21,542 bases of DNA from a virus: IMG/VR virus record IMGVR_UViG_3300007760_000104, positions 1 through 21,542 of that record, one strand, 5' to 3'. The translations under genes and the position numbers were made by a program. The notes below the pieces were generated by a model. It did no database searches, was not told the origin of the DNA, and saw nothing but the letters and a program-made list of their open reading frames with translations. Below are positions 6,370 through 11,220 of this stretch, in pieces; position 1 is the first letter of the stretch; each line of letters opens with the position of its first letter.

Positions 6370-6936
6370 TTATTTCAAGAGACGGGCGGCTACTCTACGA
6401 GCAACCTCGTTGACCATGTTCTCGAATTGCTCTTGGAGAGCCTCTTCTTCGGGAGCGAGTTCTTCGCCCTCTTCAGGTCGTAGGTCTTCGGGGCCGGGTT
6501 CGGCCATGTCATCTTCAGGAGCAAGCTCGTCTTCAGCTTCAAGCTCGTCTTCTGCGCCTTCGCCCTCGACAGAAACCTCAACACCAGTTTCGGACTCAAT
6601 CGCGTCAGCAATAGCGCTTACCAAAGCTTCAACATCGATATCTCCAGCAGGCTCATCTTCAAGGTCAACTTCTGCGTCAAGTTCATCTTCAAGGCCAGCT
6701 TCTTCATCGGGCATCTCGTCTTCTTCTGGGGCAAACTCGTCTTCTTGTTCTTTAAGCGCCTTCCATTTATGATCTTTTTGTTCCTCAAGCTCTTCATCTT
6801 CTTCGAGCTGCTGGTCTGGGATTTCATCCTCTTGGATGTTGGAGACGAATGTCTCGGTCAGGGGCTCGATTGCTGCCAGTTTCATGAAACGGCGAATAGT
6901 GTTCTCTTTCAAAAGAGACTTGTCTTTGTTCTTCAT
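6370..6936 (-). CDS. Acidic low-complexity phage protein, scaffold/head-core candidate
   Basis: The 188-residue protein has a short basic start and the segment LLKENTIRRFMKLAAIEPL, followed by about 120 residues dominated by Glu and Asp (for example ELEAEDELAPEDD and RPEEGEELAPEEE), and it ends with the amphipathic helix QEQFENMVNEVARRVAARLL. This arrangement, acidic disordered body with basic helices at both ends, is typical of phage scaffolding or internal core proteins, and the start pattern resembles head-associated proteins of large marine phages from memory. There is no enzymatic motif. GAGGAG lies eight bases before the ATG at 6936. The 14-base motif at 6969-6982 lies upstream. Confidence 0.82.
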   Translation of the reverse strand: MKNKDKSLLKENTIRRFMKLAAIEPLTETFVSNIQEDEIPDQQLEEDEELEEQKDHKWKALKEQEDEFAPEEDEMPDEEAGLEDELDAEVDLEDEPAGDIDVEALVSAIADAIESETGVEVSVEGEGAEDELEAEDELAPEDDMAEPGPEDLRPEEGEELAPEEEALQEQFENMVNEVARRVAARLLK

Positions 6937-6968
6937 TTATTCTTCTCCTCAAAAGGTTGACAAGATCC

Positions 6969-6982
6969 AGTAATAAATAGTT
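6969..6982 (-). promoter_or_regulatory. Candidate phage promoter motif, copy 2 (AACTATTTATTACT)
   Basis: Minus-strand AACTATTTATTACT in the 87-base gap before the acidic gene, 32 bases from its ATG. It equals the motif at 4876-4888 apart from one inserted T. The surrounding gap contains no sigma70-like pair that I can find. Confidence 0.35.
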
Positions 6983-7023
6983 GTTTGATTATTAAAAGGC
7001 CGTTTTCTTTGAAGGAATTTTAT

Positions 7024-7281
7024 TTACTCTTTCTCAAAAGAGTCGATCCCAAGGTCTCGAAGTTTATCGTACAGTTTTTTACCAGCTTCATCCTGTATCT
7101 GTTTAATCCTGACAATGCTGAGATTTAACCTCTCGGCGACATCCTTTAGTGTCATCTTGTCGTATTTATCTACGGCAATTAACGTGCAATTAAGATCTTT
7201 TTTATAATCTATCCATAACCGGCAGTCCTTTTCGGTACAGTTTGTACCGTGTTTTGCGCATTTTTGCGAGCATTCTCTCAT
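7024..7281 (-). CDS. Sigma-70 region 4-like HTH protein with N-terminal cysteine cluster
   Basis: The 85-residue product has a C-terminal helix-turn-helix, MTLKDVAERLNLSIVRIKQI followed by QDEAGKKLYDKL (residues 43-74). It closely follows the sigma-70 region 4 pattern (LTL..IG..L..S..RIRQIE..AL.KLR). The N-terminal part has five cysteines at 4, 8, 15, 20 and 32 (CSQKC, NCTEKDC, LNC), suggesting a zinc or redox site. Sigma region 4 binds the -35 element and the beta flap of RNA polymerase, so a free-standing region may be an RNA polymerase adaptor or alternative sigma fragment; whether it binds DNA is not shown. No regions 2 or 3 are present. The ATG overlaps the preceding stop by four bases (ATGA) and the gene precedes the acidic gene. 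Confidence 0.85.
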   Translation of the reverse strand: MRECSQKCAKHGTNCTEKDCRLWIDYKKDLNCTLIAVDKYDKMTLKDVAERLNLSIVRIKQIQDEAGKKLYDKLRDLGIDSFEKE

Positions 7282-7598
7282 AATTCTGGGTTCTCCTTTT
7301 CTATTATGTCGAAGATATTTTCAATTTCTCCTTCGCTTAAAGCAAATTGTGTTTTTGTTTCGCTTGCTTTCTTTTGTGCCTTGCGAGCTTTTTGACGCTT
7401 TGTCTTTGACACTTGTTTCTTTTCTTTTACCTCGTCAATAAACAATTGAAAGCCTTCATGACCATTAACATAACCATCAATAACGGCATTAAAAAACTCC
7501 TTCATTCTAAGGTCATCATACTGCAAACGAAGTTTTAAATCAGCGTGAGCTTTAAAAGTTGTTAAAAATTGAACCTTCTTTTTATCCTCTCCATTCAT
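7278..7598 (-). CDS. Basic phage protein of unknown function
   Basis: This 106-residue protein is not recognised. Its first part (KVQFLTTFKAHADLKLRL, DDLRMKEFFNAVIDGYVNG) has a strand followed by two helices, a layout like a ribbon-helix-helix regulator, but the match is weak. A lysine/arginine-rich central stretch (KEKKQVSKTKRQKARKAQKK) suggests nucleic acid or acidic partner binding, and the C-terminus is acidic (SEGEIENIFDIIEKEN). The ATG overlaps the IMPDH-like stop (ATGA overlap) and its own stop overlaps the sigma-like gene, so the three are co-translated. Confidence 0.75.
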   Translation of the reverse strand: MNGEDKKKVQFLTTFKAHADLKLRLQYDDLRMKEFFNAVIDGYVNGHEGFQLFIDEVKEKKQVSKTKRQKARKAQKKASETKTQFALSEGEIENIFDIIEKENPEL

Positions 7599-8617
7599 TT
7601 TTGTAAAATGTGTGCCGAACTCTCAACCCTACCAGCATTTGTTTGCCGAATGAACTGAGCCTTTTGTTGAAGTTCTGCGAGATTACGAGCGCCAGCATAC
7701 GAAAAGCCTGACGCGATGCCGTTTCTCAAGTCTTCAAGAATGTCAAGAACCGAGCCTTTTGTCGGTACAACGGCAGACACACCCTCGTTGGAAGAATACT
7801 TTCCTTTCCAATCTCGCTGTGCTTCCTTACTAGCCATCCCTCGGTACGTCTTATATCTTTTGCCGTTAGCTGATTTCAGTACTTCTCCGGGAGCTTGGTT
7901 TGTTCCAGACAAGAGAGACCCCAGCATAACAAAGTCCGCTCCTGCGGCCAAAGCCTTTACGATATCTCCGCTCGTCTTTATGCCGCCGTCAGCAATAATC
8001 TTTGCACCAGTGTGAACTTTGTCACACTCAAATATTGTATGAAGACCGGGAACACCAAAGCCTGTTTGAATTCTCGTAGAACATATACTGCCCCCGCCAA
8101 CATTACAGCGAACTGAGTCTGCTCCCCAGTCTGACAGGGCGACATACCCTTCAGCAGTGGCAACGTTACCTGCCATAATATGGATACTGTCGCCCAGAAC
8201 TTCGCGTATTGACTTTATCGCCCTCTGTACAAGAAAGTGGTGTCCGTGAGCAACATCTATACAGATAACTTGAACTCCAGAATGAACAAGTTGCACAGCC
8301 CTTTCGAGATAGTCTCCAGTAACACCAACAGCAGCACCTACAAGCCGAGGAGTGGCCCCGACAGGCACAGCCTCCTCACACTGGCCATCTATAGTATTAT
8401 AACGATGGACAATACCAAGGCCACCATTAGAGGCAAGAGCAGATGCCATTGCCCCCTCGGTCACCGTGTCCATTGGGCTTGAGATTATTGGAAGATCTAG
8501 GCGTATTGTGTCACTCAGTTCATTTCCAATGTCAATTGTTTGACGGCTTTCAATCTCTGAATATTGAGGTACGAGCAGAACGTCGTCATATGTCAGAGCT
8601 TCCTTAATTTTTTCCAT
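7595..8617 (-). CDS. IMP dehydrogenase / GMP reductase family protein without CBS domains
   Basis: The 340-residue protein is a complete TIM-barrel of the IMPDH/GMPR family: YDDVLLVPQYSEI (10-22), SSPMDTVTEGAMA, ADSVRCNVGGGSICSTR with catalytic Cys179, ADGGIKTSGDIVKALAAGA (209-227) and MLGSLLSGT. The tandem CBS domains of ordinary IMPDH are absent; the barrel passes directly from VHRYNTI to VGAAVGV. The flap is short like GMP reductase (YRGMASKEA, then SSNEGVSAVVPTKG), whereas the C-terminus (LAELQQKAQFIRQTNAG) is closer to IMPDH. It therefore either oxidises IMP to XMP or reduces GMP to IMP; the sequence does not decide. It lies directly after an upstream gene (stop and start adjacent) with AAGGTG six bases before the ATG, in the DUF3310 unit. 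Confidence 0.9.
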   Translation of the reverse strand: MEKIKEALTYDDVLLVPQYSEIESRQTIDIGNELSDTIRLDLPIISSPMDTVTEGAMASALASNGGLGIVHRYNTIDGQCEEAVPVGATPRLVGAAVGVTGDYLERAVQLVHSGVQVICIDVAHGHHFLVQRAIKSIREVLGDSIHIMAGNVATAEGYVALSDWGADSVRCNVGGGSICSTRIQTGFGVPGLHTIFECDKVHTGAKIIADGGIKTSGDIVKALAAGADFVMLGSLLSGTNQAPGEVLKSANGKRYKTYRGMASKEAQRDWKGKYSSNEGVSAVVPTKGSVLDILEDLRNGIASGFSYAGARNLAELQQKAQFIRQTNAGRVESSAHILQK

Positions 8618-8917
8618 CTAAGACACCTTGAATGCCGATGTCACATTTCGGAAGCCTTCTTTTGCCATCTTAAACTGTACGGCGTAGCCCATGTCCCTTA
8701 CTTCTAAAATATATTTCTTTGACCTCGTAATCAACTTTGCAACATCTTTATTGTTCGACCAGAAGTATACATAGCCCTCCTTCAAATCTTGTTTGTTATT
8801 GCACAAGTGCGATTCACTTTCTTCATTGCCACCGCAGCCGTGGAATCTCTCCCGAATCTCTTCAACGAGCAATTCAAAGTTGGGGGTTTCACGAGTTATT
8901 ACCTTAGTCTTTTCCAT
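8618..8917 (-). CDS. Phage protein of unknown function
   Basis: From the ATG at 8917 this encodes 99 residues (MEKTKVITRETPNFE). GGAGG six bases upstream supports this start over an upstream ATG at 8938 that lies deeper inside the DUF3310 gene. The product is soluble, with two cysteines near FHGCGGNEESESHLCNN and a beta-rich second half (YVYFWSNNKDVAKLI, KKYILEVRDMGYAVQF, NVTSAFKVS). No family is recognised. It sits between DUF3310 and the IMPDH-like gene, its stop directly abutting that gene's ATG. Confidence 0.7.
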   Translation of the reverse strand: MEKTKVITRETPNFELLVEEIRERFHGCGGNEESESHLCNNKQDLKEGYVYFWSNNKDVAKLITRSKKYILEVRDMGYAVQFKMAKEGFRNVTSAFKVS

Positions 8918-9137
8918 TGGTTGCCTCCATTTCTTCAATAAGTTTATTCAAGTACCAGCGAGCTTTCTTTAAGTCTTCCAGCCCTCCCTTATAAGGATGT
9001 CTGGTTACATATTTTATAATGTTACTTTCTGGATAGCCCATCTTCCAAGAACGGATATAGGTATAGGTCTCAATTGCTTGGTCCCCTTCCCAGTTTACAT
9101 TATAGTGTCTCGGCTTGTTGATATTGTTTTCTTTCAT
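8904..9137 (-). CDS. DUF3310 family protein
   Basis: The 77-residue product has the DUF3310 signature: NKPRHYN at the start, then IETYTYIRSWKMG, NIIKYVTRHPYKGGLEDLKKARWYL and a C-terminal helix. DUF3310 proteins are common in phage nucleotide-metabolism regions and some are described as nucleotide kinase-like, but the biochemical function is not established. GAGGAATAG is placed correctly before the ATG at 9137. It is the first gene of the unit read from the promoter at 9163-9191, followed by an unknown, the IMPDH-like enzyme, an unknown and the sigma-like protein. Confidence 0.88.
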   Translation of the reverse strand: MKENNINKPRHYNVNWEGDQAIETYTYIRSWKMGYPESNIIKYVTRHPYKGGLEDLKKARWYLNKLIEEMEATNGKD

Positions 9138-9162
9138 CTATTCCTCTAACCTTTGTCCCTCT

Positions 9163-9191
9163 ATAATAACACAGCGGTGCGGCTGTGTCAA
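9163..9191 (-). promoter_or_regulatory. Consensus sigma70 promoter TTGACA-N17-TATTAT with operator-like dyad
   Basis: On the minus strand a perfect TTGACA (9191-9186) and TATTAT (9168-9163) are separated by 17 bases. The inverted repeat ACACAGC-N6-GCTGTGT (9169-9188) fills the spacer and enters the -35 box, so a dimeric repressor bound there would block RNA polymerase. The predicted start is near 9156, about 19 bases before the DUF3310 ATG. Confidence 0.88.
9169..9188. repeat. Perfect 7-bp inverted repeat within promoter spacer
   Basis: ACACAGC and GCTGTGT flank a six-base GC-rich centre. It lies upstream of the predicted transcription start, so it would act as DNA rather than as an RNA hairpin for that transcript. 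Candidate operator; no other copy was seen in the window. Confidence 0.6.
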
Positions 9192-9358
9192 GTCTTTTCT
9201 TCTGATAATTTTTGATTATTTCGAAGGCAGGCGCACTTTCTTTCTGCCAATTGCACTTTTTGTTTGAGTGTTTCCACCTCTTGTTGTAGGTGCTTAATTT
9301 CTTTCTTCAACTCTTTAATCTGCTCTTCGTGGCGCTCTCCGCCTTTATAAATTCTCAT
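9188..9358 (-). CDS. Small coiled-coil protein (56 aa), apparently leaderless
   Basis: An ATG at 9358 opens 56 codons to a TGA at 9188-9190. The product starts MRIYKGGERHEEQIKELKK and is almost entirely a charged coiled coil with leucine heptads (HLQQEVETLKQKVQLAERK), then CACLRNNQ. It is too short for the usual size cutoff, but the position is persuasive: it fills the otherwise empty gap after the previous gene and follows a near-perfect promoter (9366-9394). No ribosome site is present and the predicted transcript start is within a base or two of the ATG, so translation would be leaderless. Its stop is inside the -35 box of the next promoter. Function unknown; a small oligomeric regulator is a guess. 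Confidence 0.65.
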   Translation of the reverse strand: MRIYKGGERHEEQIKELKKEIKHLQQEVETLKQKVQLAERKCACLRNNQKLSEEKT

Positions 9359-9365
9359 ATAAGAT

Positions 9366-9394
9366 ACTATAACAAATTATTAAAAGGGTGTCAA
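9366..9394 (-). promoter_or_regulatory. Sigma70-type promoter TTGACA-N17-TATAGT
   Basis: Minus strand TTGACA at 9394-9389 and TATAGT at 9371-9366, spacer 17. The predicted start falls at 9358-9360, at the ATG of the 56-codon gene. The preceding gene's TGA stop (9391-9393) lies inside the -35 box. Confidence 0.85.
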
Positions 9395-9573
9395 GATTTA
9401 TTTGATTTTATTGGCGACAAAACAGTTGTTGCAAGTTCTTCCGTTCTGCCGCTTGAAAAGTAAACTGTTGCTATCTGGTAGGGGAATGCGATGGTAGGTT
9501 CGCTTAGTTTGATTATGACGCCGACGCCGTAGTGCGCAAGCTGCGTGTAGGTGACGAGATCGTTAACCTTCAA
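9391..9573 (-). CDS. Small SH3-like barrel phage protein
   Basis: The 60-residue product begins MKVNDLVTYTQLAHYGVGVI and continues with KLSEPTIAF, TVYFSSGRTEEL and a short tail. It has the look of the small KOW/SH3-like proteins that phages encode in numbers (KVxDLVxY then GVGVI). The start is a TTG at 9573, with AAGTAGG directly abutting it, so the initiation site is weak or coupled to the preceding gene, whose stop is two bases away. The stop lies inside the -35 box of the promoter at 9366-9394. Function unknown. Confidence 0.65.
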   Translation of the reverse strand: MKVNDLVTYTQLAHYGVGVIIKLSEPTIAFPYQIATVYFSSGRTEELATTVLSPIKSNKS

Positions 9574-9574
9574 C

Positions 9575-10036
9575 CTACTTTATTCTTGTGCCCAATATAG
9601 CGTCCCACAAAGCCGTTGTAACTCCCCAGTTGGCGTCCTGATTTTTGCCCATATGATGTTCATAGTGCCAAGGAAGATATACCTTTCCCCATTCAACGTC
9701 CAAGTGAGCTTTCTGGTGCATGTAGAAGTACCTAACTGAACAAAAAATTAAAGTGTAGTACAGGTAAGGCATAACAAAATAAACTGGTAGGTGAGCGACA
9801 GCAAGTAGACAAAGGCCCGTCATCTCTTTTAAGACGGACGATGATAAGTATCTGTTGTAGTTCTCATCGAAGTTTTTATTCTTTCTGCAGGTTTTGTGGT
9901 GCGTGTGCCAGTGGAAGTTGAACCAATTGCCCTTCTTCTTTCCCAGTCCGTGCAAAACATATTTGTGTATAGCCCACTCAAGCCAAGTGGCATATAGATA
10001 ACCAATAAAAATTTGGAAAATAATAAATATAATCAT
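9575..10036 (-). CDS. Fatty acid hydroxylase / sterol desaturase family membrane protein
   Basis: The 153-residue membrane protein carries the histidine clusters of the non-heme di-iron fatty acid hydroxylase superfamily: WAIHKYVLHG (22-31), FHWHTHHKT (41-49), then YMHQKAHLD and PWHYEHHMGKNQDANWG followed by TALWDAILGT. Hydrophobic helices lie at residues 1-18 and about 75-100, placing it in the inner membrane with the iron site on the cytoplasmic face. The family includes enzymes that hydroxylate lipid chains or carotenoids with oxygen; the substrate is unknown. The ATG overlaps the previous stop by four bases (ATGA), so it is co-translated with a small membrane protein. A phage-encoded di-iron lipid hydroxylase is unusual and probably alters host membrane lipids (inference). 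Confidence 0.88.
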   Translation of the reverse strand: MIIFIIFQIFIGYLYATWLEWAIHKYVLHGLGKKKGNWFNFHWHTHHKTCRKNKNFDENYNRYLSSSVLKEMTGLCLLAVAHLPVYFVMPYLYYTLIFCSVRYFYMHQKAHLDVEWGKVYLPWHYEHHMGKNQDANWGVTTALWDAILGTRIK

Positions 10037-10248
10037 TTATTCTTCTTGAGGTCTCTTATCTGCTTGCGCATTTTGCTGATTTTCTTATCCATATCATCCA
10101 ACCTCTGCTGTTGCATTCTATTTTCTGACTTTAGAGCCTGAATATTCAGAGAAAGAACATTGAGGTCGCTTACCGTCGTGTAGTAAAAGCCTGACATAGT
10201 AAATAATAAAGTACCTATCATTATTGCTGTTTTTAGATCAAGTTTCAT
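10033..10248 (-). CDS. Small membrane protein with coiled coil
   Basis: The 71-residue protein has one N-terminal membrane helix (AIMIGTLLFTMSGFYYTT, residues 8-25) followed by a coiled coil (LNIQALKSENRMQQQRLDDM) and a basic tail (SKMRKQIRDLKKNK). The arrangement resembles a membrane-anchored accessory or spanin-like protein, but no family is recognised. The ATG lies four bases after the preceding stop, and the gene is co-translated with the fatty acid hydroxylase-like gene through a four-base overlap, which may mean the two proteins work together in the membrane. Confidence 0.75.
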   Translation of the reverse strand: MKLDLKTAIMIGTLLFTMSGFYYTTVSDLNVLSLNIQALKSENRMQQQRLDDMDKKISKMRKQIRDLKKNK

Positions 10249-10252
10249 GTTA

Positions 10253-10474
10253 TTAAATAGTTTGTTCCTGTTTAGAAGCCTTGACTGAGCTTAAAAGTTT
10301 TAATTCCTGTTTTATGCACCAAATTGAGCGCCCCAGCTTCAGATCGAAGACCATAATTCCAGAGCCAGCGGGGTATGGCATTTCAACAACAAGGCCAAAG
10401 GTGTGGTAGTCATCAATTGCAACGACTTCAACAAGGTCGCCAATATTAAGCGTCGGGAGTTTGCTTCTCTTCAA
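10253..10474 (-). CDS. Small SH3-like phage protein, start uncertain
   Basis: Reading from a TTG at 10474 gives 73 residues: MKRSKLPTLNIGDLVEVV followed by AIDDYHTFGLVVEMP and MVFDLKLGRSIWCIKQEL. The beta-rich core resembles KOW/SH3-like phage proteins. A longer reading with an ATG at 10618 is open, but its N-terminus would lie inside the zinc ribbon gene and looks like a basic shadow, so I reject it. No good ribosome site is seen before the TTG; an initiator nearer NIGDL cannot be excluded. Function unknown. Confidence 0.6.
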   Translation of the reverse strand: MKRSKLPTLNIGDLVEVVAIDDYHTFGLVVEMPYPAGSGIMVFDLKLGRSIWCIKQELKLLSSVKASKQEQTI

Positions 10475-10742
10475 CGTGTTTCTTGAAGTCTTCGAGAATT
10501 TCTTGGGCCTTTTGCCAGCAGGTTGGACAGTAGAGGCGAACATTCCCTTCTTGACGATTGACAACAACATTCCAAGTAAATACTTGCTCTCTGTCTTTTT
10601 TGTCAAACGGCGCTTCACAAGTTAAACAGTAGTCTGGCAGCTTATCAAACATGTTTATTTTATCTTTCATGTCTTTCTCGACCTGCTTCCGAGCCTTGCT
10701 TAAATTTTTCCGACGCATTTTTCTTTCTAGTTTTTTTGTCAT
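10446..10742 (-). CDS. Zinc ribbon phage protein
   Basis: The 98-residue protein has a basic N-terminus (KLERKMRRKNLSKARKQ) and two CxxC pairs, YCLTCEAPFDKKDREQVF near residues 38-55 and RLYCPTCWQKA near 69-79, which together form a four-cysteine zinc ribbon. The strand between them (TWNVVVNRQEGNVR) is typical of small phage zinc ribbons. No catalytic motif is visible; nucleic acid or protein binding is likely. GGAG lies about eight bases before the ATG at 10742, which directly abuts the dUTPase stop. The C-terminus overlaps the next gene. Confidence 0.8.
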   Translation of the reverse strand: MTKKLERKMRRKNLSKARKQVEKDMKDKINMFDKLPDYCLTCEAPFDKKDREQVFTWNVVVNRQEGNVRLYCPTCWQKAQEILEDFKKHVEEKQTPDA

Positions 10743-11210
10743 TTATCTAACTCCTGTGCTACCAAAGCCCCCAGAGCCTCTCGCTGAAGTTTGGTTTAAA
10801 TTGTCCTCGAAGACCTCTTCGATAGCGCAATAAGAAACCGGCAGTAAAACCGCTTGCGCTATTTTGTCGCCCGATCTTAGAACTTGTGTTGCGTGGCCGA
10901 CATTATGAAGGTTTACAAACACCTCGCCGTTGTATCCGCAATCAACCACACAGGCACCAACTAGGAGCTGTCTCTTAGAGGCAATGCCTGATTTGTTCTT
11001 TACTTCTAACATATATCCGTAAGGAACTTCAACCTTTATCCCTGTCGGTATTACTCGCGAGGTCTTTGGTGGAATGTGGTATGCATTTGTACAATCATAC
11101 AATTTCTTTTCATTGTTCGGGCAATAAAAAAGATCTATGCCAGCATCTGTCAAATGCGCTCTCAGCGGAAGTTTTGCCTCTTCTCTTATTCTAAAGATTT
11201 TAAGATTCAT
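10743..11210 (-). CDS. dut: dUTPase (dUTP pyrophosphatase)
   Basis: The 155-residue trimeric-type dUTPase shows its conserved motifs in order: HLTDAGIDLF (motif 1), VIPTGIKVEVP (strand before motif 2), NKSGIASKRQLL (motif 2, Ser-Gly-Ile-Ala), VVDCGYNGEV (motif 3, catalytic Asp and the aromatic that stacks on uracil), GDKIAQAVLLPV (motif 4) and ARGSGGFGSTG (motif 5 phosphate-binding tail). It hydrolyses dUTP to dUMP and pyrophosphate, limiting uracil in phage DNA and supplying dUMP. An AAAGGAG ribosome site precedes the ATG at 11210. It lies ten bases after the replicase stop, consistent with a replication unit. Confidence 0.96.
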   Translation of the reverse strand: MNLKIFRIREEAKLPLRAHLTDAGIDLFYCPNNEKKLYDCTNAYHIPPKTSRVIPTGIKVEVPYGYMLEVKNKSGIASKRQLLVGACVVDCGYNGEVFVNLHNVGHATQVLRSGDKIAQAVLLPVSYCAIEEVFEDNLNQTSARGSGGFGSTGVR

Positions 11211-11220
11211 GCTTTCTCCT

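Noticed and set aside
6344-6772. Serine-rich plus-strand open frame opposite the acidic gene
   Set aside because: It is the antisense shadow of the Glu/Asp codon runs; low complexity, no ribosome site, and the minus frame has a clear start.
6983-7023. Possible terminator around the GGCC sequence before the acidic gene
   Set aside because: The palindrome is only a few bases long with no G/C stem followed by a U run on the coding strand.
10249-10261. Third partial copy of the AACTATTTA motif
   Set aside because: Here the bases encode the last codons and stop of the SH3-like gene, and only nine bases match.
10475-10618. N-terminal extension of the SH3-like gene to an ATG at 10618
   Set aside because: It overlaps the zinc ribbon coding region and reads as basic, featureless sequence; the zinc ribbon motif is convincing in the other frame.
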